DNA of 64,000 nucleotides, taken from assembly GCA_006384855.1 (NCBI GenBank), contig VCJN01003246.1:1-64000 (forward strand). The letters are read 5' to 3'. The position numbers and the translations under genes were made by a program. The DNA is from Tetraselmis striata. Its lineage: Eukaryota; Chlorophyta; Chlorodendrophyceae; Chlorodendrales; Chlorodendraceae. A model generated the notes under the pieces. It did not search any database, had not been told where the DNA came from, and worked only from the letters and a program-made list of their open reading frames with translations. This document shows positions 23,553 to 34,930 of the stretch, piece by piece. Each line of letters begins with the position of its first letter. Within the stretch, counting starts at the first letter, position 1.

Positions 23553-23746
23553 TCTTATAGCCCTGGTGCAGGGCACGGGCGTGAGCCCCTGACGAGGGGC
23601 AGCCGAGTAGGAGGGGCAGGAGGATGCGGTGAGGTTAAAGGAAGTGTGTGGCGCCCGCAGCGCCCGCGCCGCCATGTAGCGGCGCGCGCGCCTGGCGGGC
23701 GCCCAGGATACTGTTGTCGCTGCGCTAGTACTACTGTACTATAACA
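23553..23746 (-). repeat. 3' LTR of the copia-like derivative
   Basis: The 194-bp LTR is nearly identical to the copy at 24974-25167; differences seen include C/A near 23563 and G/A in the AAAGGAAG segment. The ends are TG...GA rather than TG...CA, but the 5-bp target duplication fixes the boundary. Confidence 0.88.
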
Positions 23747-23914
23747 GCCCCTCTCAAGCATAGGCCGGTCATACAGTTGACTAGTGCCCATGCTTGTCTA
23801 AGCAGCAAGGTGTGAGTAGGTTCTGGCAGGGCTTTGATGAGCCCATCCAATGGCGGCACCATTGAACATGCTGATAGCACCGGACTGAGAGCGCCGGTTG
23901 CTGGTGTCAGTTGC

Positions 23915-24931
23915 TCAGTCGGAGTCTGAGTAGACTACGAGGCGAGCCCCCCCCCGGTTCAGTGGCCCCGTAGGTGATGCCCAGGCCAGGGGTGCCTTGG
24001 AGATGGCAGAGCACGCATGAGGTGGGTCTTCTGCGGGGCAGACTGAAATCTTCTGAGCACGCTGACAGCGAAGGCGAGGTCCGGTCCGGTGCACATCGTG
24101 AAGAAGTTGACAGAGCCCAGGAAACCAGCACCGATACGGTTCATGGTCCTCTCGGGGGAGCGGGGCCTTGTTGGTGGCGATGGCGCTGGCAAGATGGCGG
24201 CGACTGAAGGGAGAGCGGCGGGCGCTGAGGTGACTGCGGCAGGTGCTGGCAGCGAGCGGGAAAGCGGCGGGCGCTGATATGGCGGCGGCAAGTACGGGCT
24301 CCGGCCGCGCGGGCGTGGGCGGTGGCGGCGCGGGGGCTGCAGGCGGCGGAGGCACGAGCTCCGGCTGCGCGGGGGCGACAGGCGGCGGAGGCACGAGCTC
24401 CGGCTGCACGGGGGCGGCAGGCGGCGGAGGCGCGGGCTCCGGCTGCGCGGGGGCGGCAGGCGGCGGAGGCACGAGCTCCGGCTGCGCGGGGGCGGCAGGC
24501 GGCAGAGGCACTGGCTCCGGCTGCACGGGGGCGGCAGGCGGCGGAGGCGCGGGCTCCAGCTGCGCCGTTTGGTGCTGGAGAGAGAGCCGGGGCAGGTCAT
24601 GTGCCTGCAGAACCGCGCGGACGGCGGCCGTGGTAGCATCGTGCGCGATGTCTCGCATCAGCGCGAGCAGCAAAGACTTCAGTTCGGCTGAGGCAGCTTG
24701 CTGCATTTGCACGGCGTGTTGGACCGCTGCATAGCTGACTTGTCCCCAGGAGGCAGGGGATAGGAGGCCAAAGGATTGGTCGAGTGCGGGCCACTGGTCG
24801 GAGTATCCGCCGGCGCCTGCCGGCGGCGGGGCAGGCATGAGGTCGGACATACAAACGCTCACGGAGAAACCGGGCGACATGGCCGGGAGAGCGCGCCGTG
24901 CAGGCGGGCGCGGCGCATCGAGACGGAGCAC
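23915..24931 (-). pseudogene. Proline-rich ORF with degenerate copia RT/RNase H tail
   Basis: The 338-aa frame starts with about 100 residues that include a short helical part (LKSLLLALMRDIAHDATTAA). Next come about six 13-aa repeats of the type PAQPELVPPPPAA, encoded by 39-bp units, followed by a serine/arginine-rich segment. The C-terminal end ends in LVVYSDSD. In an alternative frame the same DNA (about 23960-24150) reads GSVNFFTMCTGPDLAFAVSV, a degraded copia motif (normally GSLMYL...TRPDIAFAVS). Past the stop, about 23780-23930, the reading RRSQSGAISMFNGAAIGW resembles the copia RNase H region. I infer a deletion fusion of a Gag-like start to the Pol end with at least one frameshift. Confidence 0.72.
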
Positions 24932-24961
24932 ACAGCGGGAAGCGACGCTGTGAGGCTAGGA

Positions 24962-24973
24962 GGGCCCATAACC
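24962..24973 (-). other. Primer-binding site matching the anticodon arm of initiator tRNA-Met
   Basis: Directly abutting the 5' LTR the minus strand reads GGTTATGGGCCC. It is complementary to GGGCCCATAACC, which is the anticodon-arm sequence of eukaryotic initiator tRNA-Met (anticodon CAU). Drosophila copia is known to prime from such a half-tRNA. The site does not start with TGG, so ordinary 3'-CCA priming is unlikely. Confidence 0.72.
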
Positions 24974-25167
24974 TCTTATAGCCATGGTGCAGGGCACGGG
25001 CGTGAGCCCCTGACGAGGGGCAGCCGAGTAGGAGGGGCAGGAGGATGCGGTGAGGTTAAAAGAAGTGTGTGGCGCCCGCAGCGCCCGCGCCGCCATGTAG
25101 CGGCGCGCGCGCCTGGCGGGCGCCCAGGATACTGTTGTCGCTGCGCTAGTACTACTGTACTATAACA
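24974..25167 (-). repeat. 5' LTR of the copia-like derivative
   Basis: The 194-bp LTR is followed on the right by AGTAC, the second target duplication. No obvious TATA box is seen, only TATAG/TATAA motifs at the two ends. Near-identity to the other LTR suggests recent insertion into the dispersed repeat. Confidence 0.88.
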
Positions 25168-25490
25168 AGTACCAGTAGCGGGCTCCACCAGATTATAGTA
25201 CTTAATAGTACATGAGCAGATAAGCGCTTGTGACGTACCATTTTTTTTCCATTACCAGCTGCGAGTAGCGAGTACCAGTACCAGTACCTCCCAACCGTGA
25301 GATCGTAATCGGACGGCTGTATAATTAAGAACCGTGGGCGGGCGGGCGGGCGGGCGGGTGGATTATAGTACTTAGTAGTACATGTCAGTAGATAAGCGCT
25401 TTAGTCATGCACCTATAGGCCCGATCCGCACTATACGGGTACCCGTACGGCAATGAAGCTCACCGCCGAAAAATCGACGCTTCGCTTGAT

Positions 25491-27724
25491 TATATATGTA
25501 GTATACGCCTGCCGGGGCAGGAGGTGTTTTGCTGCCCCCACCCCCCCCCCCCCCCCCCCCCAAACCCATAGTACCCCCAGGGGTGACATGGGGGTTTTGG
25601 GCAGGTAGCGCGCTCTACACTCGTCCAGAGGGGGTTTAGGGCCCTGGGCGACTGGCAACTACTATGGATGTGCGGCGGCCGCGCCCCGGTCAAGGCGGGT
25701 TGCGGACCTCTAGAGTAATGTATTACGAGGTACTTGAAAACTGTTTTGATGGCTGACGGCGTTATTGTGGTATCAGCAGGTCTGCGGCGTCAACGTAGGG
25801 TCGGCCAGTCCGGGTGTCCATATAAATACCCGTGTAGTACGAATAAGTAAAGGCTATGCTACGGATATAAATCCAGAACTTCTGATATTTACCCGATAGA
25901 CGGGGTTAGGGAGGGGTTATCTGGACTGCGGCAAGCCTACATGCGTAAAATGGGTCATCTCGACTACCGCAGTTCAGGTGTGTGTCCAACAAGGGTGAAA
26001 ATCCCTGTGAGTCTGGGTCGTCCACTTCAGGTTGGTACGACATATTTTTGTTCATTTCCGGGATCGGAGGGGGGGGGGCTTGCTTGCGTACTTAAGAGCA
26101 ACACTGACAATAAGATGGCCCGCACATCCCCCCACGGTGTGACGACGGGCATGGCACATTAGCACAATAATATTCGCTAGCTGGCGTCAAGGTAGCATGT
26201 CGCCCCCGGCCCCTAGAAAAGCGCACCCCCCATGGATCTCGAGCAGTCGCGCAGCTGCACCCACAGCAAGCGCCAGTGTCATCAGTAATCAGCACCCACT
26301 CGGACTTTCCCTCTACCGTACTAGGAAGTCGCAAAAAGCGAAAAGCCTACCCTGAGGCTAGGCGATACTCCGCACTCGGTGCGACGAGTACTCGTACCAC
26401 TAATTATATTAAAAAGCGTATCCGACCAATGAAATGCCACCGCGGTTCATCCCGCTCATCTGCCAAGTGACGAGCAAGCTGCAATGCCCGTTATGCAAAA
26501 AGACCTTCTTCCGTAGCGACAATAATGAAGGTCAGTGAACATCTGAAGCACAAGGCGACAACGGTGATAATATTATAATTCTGTTGAACAGTCTTTAAGC
26601 AGCTCTGCCCAGCAGTCTCTCAATTATGAATGTATTTTAGAGATCTTTCTAGCTCATAAACAAGCGCGGATGTCACGCAATAAACAGGTGCAATGGAGCG
26701 AAAATGCGATATTGTGACCGTATTTTTGAAATTTCCCGGGGGGGGGGGGGGGGGGGGGGGGGGGTGGATAACCCCCTCCCCAAACCCCCTCCCCTGTGGT
26801 CCCCCTCTGGTTTCTTACCAAATATACACCCCGACTACGAGTGTCTACGAGTTTGAATTTATCCGTTGCTCAGCATGGATGTCGGCCCGTCCAACAACAC
26901 CGCACGAGTGGGAGTAGCGACTAGTCGTTATATTAATGATCGTGCGGGTTCCCTTCCCCTTTGATGTTCCGTCGATGACGAGTATCAGTGTATAACGATC
27001 CATGATGTACGAAATTGAAAGCAGTGGTACTATAAATAAACTACTAAAGAGTACACAACATCAATGTAAATTCGAATCGATGAACCGTATATTTACATGA
27101 TCTAGCTGCACAAGGCGATATCAGGAAATCATCAGAAAAGGACAACCGGAAAGATCCTCTACAGCAACTGCTGCGAGGTGGAAGCAGTAGCAGGAGAAGA
27201 TGGGCACGAGCCCACGCATGAACCGTATATAAACCGTATATGAACCGTCCTTAGTCGCTGCGAGTACAGTAGGTACGGATTCCAAGAAAAATAAGGGCGG
27301 CCCAGCCTCCTTTTCTCATCAAAAAACCGCATATGGTTTGAAATTAGCGAATTTTGAATAGTATCTCATATTAAATGGCGACGACCGCACAGTTAGTTGC
27401 TACAGGTGCCGCAGCATTACGAGGCAGAACGGCAGGACAGGAAGCGCGCGGATCACCAGCTCGCACTGTATGAACATTACTATTCTCTCCCTACTACGGC
27501 GGGTAGCAACCCGCAAGCGCGGGGTGACGGGGCGCGACGGAATGAAGGGCTGAGCACTCCTCCGGAGCCTGCTGCGAGTTGCTGTGCAGATAGCAGGACA
27601 CTCCGCGGGTTAGCGTGCCTGCGGGCTGCGGCGAGTATGCCGTTTGGAATCAGCTCTGTGTGCCCGGAGGGACAACGTATTGCGTACCTGTACGGGAGCA
27701 AGTACTCGTAGTAGTTTCGACGGC
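25491..27724. other. Intergenic DNA upstream of the receptor gene
   Basis: The stretch contains a C-run at 25541-25561 and G-runs at about 26070-26079 and 26739-26764. A segment at about 27090-27195 (CTAGCTGCACAAGGCGATATC...GGTGGAAGCAGTAGCAGGAGAAGA) recurs near 44750-44860. The receptor promoter should lie near 27300-27700, but I see no defined element. No gene is supported. Confidence 0.45.
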
Positions 27725-30700
27725 ATGCCGAGTAGCGGGGCGGCGCAGCGGAGGGGCGGCAAGGCGATCGGAACGCGGCTCACCCCACAGCTTGCGGCGG
27801 CGCTGCTAGCGTTATGCATCCTGTTGTCCGCGCAGGCACAGCCTGTTGATATGCAGGCATGCCCGTATGGCACCGAGCCGCACGCCGAAAGCGGCCGCTG
27901 CGCGTACAAGGTAGCCATGGCTGTGCCATATAGGCTGGTATCCAAGGCCGCGCGCGCGGTCGGCGCGTACCTCGCGGTCGAGCACATCAACACCCGCAAC
28001 GCGAGCGTCGTGCCGGAGGCTGCCTTGCTGCCGGAGGGCTTTCGTATCAGCTCAGTTCTGCTGGACTCGGAGTTTACGCCCTCGGGGGGCGTAAACGCGG
28101 CGATGGACGCCATGGACTTCGGCGCGGTAGCGGTGGTGGGCGCCGCGCGCTCGTCGGCCACCAACCCGCTGGCAAATATCATGATGGTAAGCCGCACGCC
28201 CGTGGTCAGCTACTCCAGCACCAGCCCCGCGCTGAGCAGCCAGGCGACCTTCCCCTACTTCGCGCGCACCATCCCCACCGACGCAGCGGCCGCCAAGTCG
28301 ATGGCGCGCCTGATGTTGACCGAGTTCGAGTGGCGGCGGGTGGGCATGCTGTACGTCGACGACTCCTACGGCAGCTCGTACTTTCAGGCCTTCCGGACGG
28401 GCTGCGCGATAGTGGCCGAGGAGCTGGGCCTGAGCCTGGACGAGTACGAGGTACTTGAAGTTCCTGCAGTCTCTCCTGTGCTGCGCCTGCTGCCTGGCGC
28501 ATTACCCCCCCCCCCCCCCCCCCCCCGTCCCCCGTCTCTCCTTTCCCACTTGCCGCCAAATGTTACATCAGCCCCTCTCCACGCATACATGCTCACAAGT
28601 ATAAATCTGCCATGGCCCTGGCTGCAGGTCCATGGTGCAGGAGTGACCTCAAAGAATGTGGAGCCGGCAATGAAGCAGATGAAGCAGCTGGGGGTCTACG
28701 TGTACACGCTCATCTTGATCGGGGACACCATCCCGAGTTTCTTGAGGACCGCCAAAAACCTGGGCATGATCGGCCTGGGCTACACGTACATCACTGTGGA
28801 CTCGGGTGAGCTCGGCGGACCTGCTTGCTGCGACCCGCGCACCTCACACTCTCCCTCGCCCTTCTCCTGAGTTAGCTGCCCGGCGAATGACACTGCCCGC
28901 TGCCTTTCCAGACATGGCGGAGGTGCTGCACAGCCCGCAGAATTACGGCGTGAGCGCAGAGGAGGTGCCGGTGTTCAGCCGTTCCATGCAGGGCTTTCTG
29001 CGCCTGTACTTTGGCAGCATCCTCGAGCCTCAGTACAGCATTCTGCAGGAGGCGGCCCTGGAGAGAGCGCCGGCGCTGATGCCGCAGGTCTTCCACAACA
29101 TGTTGGCTGACAATGGTGCCCCCCCCCCCCCCCCCCCCCCCGCCCCCACCCCTCCCCTTTCCTGGCACCATCCTTTATCATTCGTGCGCACCGTGGGTGC
29201 CATACCGATATGCGCTGCGCATTGCACATTGACATCAGCCTGTTGTCATGCTGCAGGCGTGACCCAGGAGAACTTTTTCACGAAAGGCCTCAATGCGGAC
29301 ATCTTTGCGGTGAGCGTTGAAGTGGCCCGGCAGCGCAGTGCGCCGCGTGTCATGCGCATGCGCCCGAGCGGAGGAGGCGGCAGCCTGGCATGGGGGTGAA
29401 CACCAAGCTAACCTCGTCCATGCTGCGCCGCGTTGCCTTCAGATCTATGCGTACGACGCGGTGTGGAGCATCGCGCTCGCGCTGGCGGCGGCGGAGCGCT
29501 CGGTGCCCAACTGGCTGAAGGAGGACTGTGGCTCCGTCAACTGCCATGGAGCGGAGCTGATGTCGCTCCTCAAGAACAATACATTCACGGGCGCCAGCGG
29601 AACCATCAAGTTTCTGGCCGAGGTACGATCCACACGAGGCCTTGCCGTCGATTCCCGCCCACCCCTTCTCTTTCCCGGGCCCCGTCTCTCCCTCTCCCTC
29701 CCCGCCCCACGGCTCATCTAGCTCGCCATAGTTGCGGATTGGGTAGTAATCAATTTACAATGCGGTCGCCTTTTCTCAGCGCGGTGACGGGGAGGACACC
29801 ATCCTCCTGGGCGACCGCGACGAGAGCTACATGTCGCTGCCGCTGCAGTACTTCAATCCGGACGCCGGCGGGTGGGTGCTCGTGGGCGAGATGAGGCGGG
29901 GCGACGACACTGACGAACAGCGCCTGGTGATCAACACCAACATCACGTGGCCGGGCTACGTTGAGTACCCCAAGATCCCGTTGGACGGCTCCACCTGCGA
30001 GGCTGGATGGTACGCTGCCGCACCCCCCTGCGGGCAACCAGGAATCCGACCGCTCAGAGCTCAAAGCCCTGTCATGATGGCAGCACCACGTTAGTGTGTG
30101 TGTGTGTGTGGGTGGGGGGGGGGGGCTCATCTCCCGTGTTCTCATTGCACTGCCCGGAGGGCTTAGTTATCTTCCCATTTTTTGCGATGTGGCGATGCCC
30201 TCGAAGTACCTACAGATCCATGTATGGTTCCTATCCGCCCCCCCCCCCCCCCCCCCCCCCCCCGTGCCCCCCAACACCATGACGCAGGTTCTTCAGCTAC
30301 GACAGCAAGGCCTGCGAGCAGTGCGCGCCCGGCACCTTCAGCTCCACCCCCAAAGCCACCCGCTGCCGGCAGTGCGCTCCCGGCCACTTCTGCGACCGGC
30401 CGGGCTGCACCACGTGCGACACGTGCGCGGCGGGCTCGTACCAGGAGCTGCCCGGCACCTCTGGCTGCGTGCTGTGCCCCAACAACACGGCCACCGACGT
30501 GCGCGGCTCCGTCGCCCTGGACAACTGCTTCTGCCGCGAGGGCTTTTACCGGCGCGATGGGGCGTACGGGCAGCCGTGCTTTGAGTGCCCCTTGGGCGCC
30601 GAGTGCCACGGGCGCAGCGCGGCCCCCTTTGCCCGGATGGGCTACTGGGGCGACTGGGCGGCGGTGCAGAGCAGCCTCGACGACAGCGAGGCCTCCATCC

Positions 30701-32305
30701 CCCTCATCCGCGACTACACCTTCCACAAGTGCGCCATCGCGCAGTACTGCACCAACGACTGCGGCCTGGACCTGCCGCCCCCTGGGCAGCAGAGCGAGGA
30801 CGCCAAGGCGGCGCTGCGCGCCTGCCGCGGGAACACCTCCACGATCTGTGACGAGCGCTACGGCGACACGCTCTGCGCGGTGTGCTCCGTGGGCTACTTT
30901 TCGCTGGGTGGCCTGTGCCTCGCGTGTCTGGAGCCTTCGCTTCCATTTGTCATCGGCTGCATCCTCCTCATCATCACCGCGTGGTACCTCATCAACAGGT
31001 GGGGCGGCGCGGCAGGAAGGCGCGCACGGATGCATTTGGCACACCTCCATACTAGAACGTGCACCGGATGATATTCTATGAGATACATATATTAAAAGAG
31101 ATGTGTAAGATATTACAAGAGATGTAATATCTTATAAAAGAACAAGATATTATTAAAAAAGATGGAAATACAATATGTATGTGTGTACATATATAGACGA
31201 TATTGTAAGATATATAATATCTTATAAACTAATAAGATGTTATATGAAAAGAATAAGAAAAAGAGAAAAAATAGTAATAGCAATAACAACCCATGTGATG
31301 AGCCTCAACTTGGTCTCTCTCTCTCTCTCTCTCTCACTCTCTCTAGGAATATCCGCTATAGTTTCGTCTACGTTTCACCTCCGATAGGCAGGGTGGGGTC
31401 TTCATCGCGCTGTTTCGCTTACAGGTGCCGACACGATAGTAAAATTCCACATTTTTGCTCCCAAAGAGGGGGTGCCGGCGAATTGATAAGAACTTCGTGA
31501 TGACTCCGTGATCGGTTCGCCGAGATATGAGCTCTGTATGGCATGTCGTATTTTTGTAGGTTGGGCTCTTTTCCCGCACCGTTCCTCTTACCGCGTCGGC
31601 ACCCATGGATCATCTGCCCAAGATGTATGTTTGTTGGGAAGGCAGCGCTCAGCAATGGCCGCACACTTGCTACATTACGGGCAAACACACGGGATAGCAC
31701 CGTGCAGAGTCCCTTGTACACCCTGTGACTTGTTCACCGTGAGCCTGTGCACAAGGGGGCCAATTGTTGGCACCTTCCGGTTGTCCCTTTGCCTTCATTG
31801 GCAGCAGCGACGCTATGCCGGAAATGGGGCATTCCCAGGCTCACCCCCGCCCCCCCCCCCCCCCCCCCCCACTTCCTTCTGGCGCTGCGCTTCCCCGCAG
31901 GATTGCTGCGGGTCGATACGAGGCAGTGGACCTCATGCTGGTGCGCCTCCCCAACCGTGCGAAAAGCGCAATGCTCCGGCTTGACATGTCGCCCTTTCTG
32001 TCCGTCTCTCGATGCGGGCGCTGCGCTCTCGCGTTTCAGGGCTTCATGATGCAATGGAAAAACGCATATATGATAGGATTTATTCACAAAACGACGACAA
32101 GTATGACATTAGCGTGACATTGCTTTGGGTTCACGGTATATTCTTGCCCCCCCCCCCCCCCCCCCTCGCGGGGCATAAAAGGAGACAAAAAAATTATTAT
32201 CTTGAAATATATCCGAAAACACCACGAATACCACAGGGATATATGACTTGTTGCTGCAAAAGGATTCCTTGTTTTGGGTTTCCGAGTAAATGTTTAGCTT
32301 TTTCC

Positions 32306-32359
<54 letters not shown>

Positions 32360-34899
32360 TTATGTATATGTATACTCTTATTCCAGCGATCTGTTCCCGT
32401 ATGTTATAGTCAGCCCTTAACGACATTAATTAACACGGGTATCCCGCTGATGGTTTGGCTTGCCTGCCTCGGCCCCCGCAGCTATTCTTCCAGAACGCGT
32501 CCACCATCTCCGCCTACTCCCTGGACTGGGCCAAGTTCCTGGTGACCGGCCCATTCTGGGCGCTGGCCATCGTCAACTTTGACGTGGACTTTTTCAAGCC
32601 GGACTGCCTCAACACGGAGAACCGCAGCACGTGGTCCTTTGGGCACAGCCTGGTGCTCCAGCTGGGCCTCCCCCTCATTGTGGGCCTCTTCTGCTGCCTG
32701 CTGTACGGCGCCAGCCTGCTCGCCATCCCCGTCTGCGAGCGCCGCGAGCAGCGCCGCCGGGCGTCTGCCGCCGCCGAGCTCAACGCGGCGTGGGCGGACG
32801 CCGAGGAAGACGGCGCCAAGAAGCGGAAGGGCGTGCAGGGCATGGCCGGCTCGGTGGGCCACGCGGCGCTGCGGGGCGTCGGGGTGGCGACGAGCCGGGC
32901 GGAGCTGGCGGAGCTGTTTGACGACTGCATCTCTGCGTTCACCTCGTTCCTCAACGTCGTGTACCACACTATGACGGCCAAGTGCCTCCAGACCTTCATG
33001 TGCAACACGCTGCCATATGGCCGGAAGTACATGATCTCAGGTTGAACCCCCCCCCCCCCCCCCCCCCCCCCCGAGCCCCTTGTATCCTGTCTACTGAAAT
33101 GAAGCACGAAATAAGCATGTCAGGGGTGCTGATGTGGGTCTTGATTAATGCATGCTGATCGCCCCACCCCGCCGCGCAGCGCCGCCCGTCCCGTGCTGGG
33201 ACACGTGGCACATTGGCTACGCCGTCATCAGCGTCTTCTTCCTCGTCATCTACACCGTCGGCATCCCGCTGGCCTTCATGGGGGTGCGCCGCTGCGGCGC
33301 CTGTCCCACCGCCTGCCGGCGTCTCGGCTGCTGCGCCACGCTCACCCGCCCCCTGTGGTTGTGCCCCCCCCCCCCCCCTTTCTTTGCCCCTTGCCCCGAT
33401 ACAGATCCTGACATATGGCAAGGTGCACAATCTGCTGAGGTGAGTGAGCTCCACGTGCACCCGGGTTAGCCCTGATGACCCCGCCCTGTGCGACTGTGTG
33501 TATCCGCCATCCGGAGCTGTGCCTAATCACTGCTCTTACTCGTCCGCAGGAACGAGCGCTTCATGCGGCGCTTCGGCTGGCTGTACTTGCGGTGAGCCGA
33601 AAGCCAGAGGCGCCTTTGTATTGTGCACCTTTTCCAGTGGCAACTGCTGGTTCATAACGATGTTTCTTGGAGTAGTGTATACCAGGAAATCCCGTTATGC
33701 TGATTACTTGTCGCTCAGCAATACCATCCATCTGTAGGCTGAACAATTGCACCAGAAAGCTAGCGCCGCACACTGGCGGGCCTCCAACAGTCTTTCTTTG
33801 AATTGCATCACCACTTGTGGCAAGTCAAGGCAGCATTATCAACCAGGGAACACCCGCTTCTGGCGATTGCGCTTCCTTTTTGAATGGCTTTCAGAAAAGG
33901 CTGTCTCATTAACAACGCAAAGTCCTGTGCAGTCGCAAATGCATATGGTGTAATATACAACTTTTTATATACATGTAAATTTATACATGCATGTGCAGTT
34001 ATATATACATATTCATTTATTAATGCATATGTTTATGTATATGCAATAGCAAATCAATATAGTAGTATATGTGTGTGTATACATAAATATATATGTACAA
34101 GTACGTGTGTGTGCGTGCCTGGGATATGCTCTCTCAAATGACTGCTCATCGCCCCTTGGGTTCCCGCAGCAGATTCTTGCTTCGCAACGATCGTACACAG
34201 CCGCCCATACCAGGAGGTGCAGGCACCTGACCGCCCTCTGACTTGCGCCTGGGTGTGCGTGACCCCCGCAGATACGAGCGGCAGTGGTACTGGTGGGAGT
34301 TTTCCATCCTCATGCGGCGCGGGCTGCTGGTGTTCACGCTGGTGCTGGCCCAGCGCCTGCCGAGCCTGCAGATCATCCTGGGCATCTGCATCTGCGTCAC
34401 GGCGGTCACGATGCACTTTTACGCGCGCCCCTTCATCTCCCAGTCGCTGGACACCCTGGAGCAGTCCTCCCTCGTCTCGCTCGTGGGCCTGCTCTGCACG
34501 GGTGAGCGCAATGCTGACACTACCACAACCCCACGCTAACAGACACGCACCCCCGCGTGCCATCCCTGCATCGGCCCGGCGCTCTAACAAACTTGCCAAG
34601 ACTGCAGAAAGCGTACCTATTCCCACCCATATGAACCCTTTATGATAATAGGCCTCAACTTGGGCTCGCATGTAGCCCATAAGACCATGCGCTATAGTTT
34701 CGTCTACATGTGACCTCCGACAGGCAGGGCGGGCTCCTCTCCCTCGCAGTGTTATAGTTGCCGTGCCGGCGCCCCGTACGTCCTGAATGTATTAGTGCAA
34801 TCCCCCCTTTGTGAAATAACCAAAACTTTTTATATTTAACTGAATAGGAAACCGCATGGTCGAGAGATCCGCAACATGCTCGCGATGATGGCGTCCTTA

Positions 34900-34930
<31 letters not shown>

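Larger units (their letters stand above)
23553..25167 (-). mobile_element. Short Ty1/copia-type LTR retrotransposon derivative
   Basis: Two 194-bp LTRs (23553-23746 and 24974-25167) begin TGTTATAG and end CTATAAGA on the minus strand. They are flanked by the duplication AGTAC (23548-23552 and 25168-25172). The internal part is only about 1.2 kb. It holds a proline-rich ORF fused to a frame-damaged copia RT/RNase H tail, so protease, integrase and most of RT are missing. A purine tract (GAGAGGGG) abuts the 3' LTR. This is a deletion derivative that needs proteins in trans. Confidence 0.88.
23470..25490 (+). repeat. Dispersed repeat split by a copia-like insertion
   Basis: Segments 23470-23552 and 25168-25490 together match, in inverted orientation, one continuous stretch at about 36100-36540 in the receptor gene. 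Shared landmarks are GCGATGCGTCGATTTTTCAG, CCGTGAGATCGTAATCGGAC, a GGGC/GGGT tetranucleotide array, GTACTTAGTAGTACATG and CACCTATAGGCCCGATCCGC. Without the insertion the unit is about 400 bp. No coding potential or recognisable termini are visible; it could be a MITE or SINE-like repeat. Confidence 0.75.

Noticed and set aside
24340-24560. CRISPR-like array
   Set aside because: The 39-bp units are contiguous with no spacers and encode proline repeats; the host is eukaryotic.
24243-24734. Plus-strand ORF of Gly/Ala repeats
   Set aside because: It is the complement of the proline-repeat array of the copia-like element, which has LTR, PBS and RT evidence for the minus strand.
30163-31081. Long ORFs on both strands over receptor exon 7
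   Set aside because: Only the frame with the Cys-rich repeats and membrane segment joins neighbouring exons in phase.
31941-32117. Extending receptor exon 8 through LVRLPNRAKSAMLRLDMS
   Set aside because: No later donor keeps frame with CTATTCTTC at 32482; the donor at 31941 does.
33284-33400. Receptor exon 10 continuing through the RRCGACPTACRRLGCC cysteine-rich reading to a donor near 33352
   Set aside because: Every GT there leaves phase 2, which hits a stop in the next exon; the GTGCGC donor at 33284 keeps frame and gives the expected segment.
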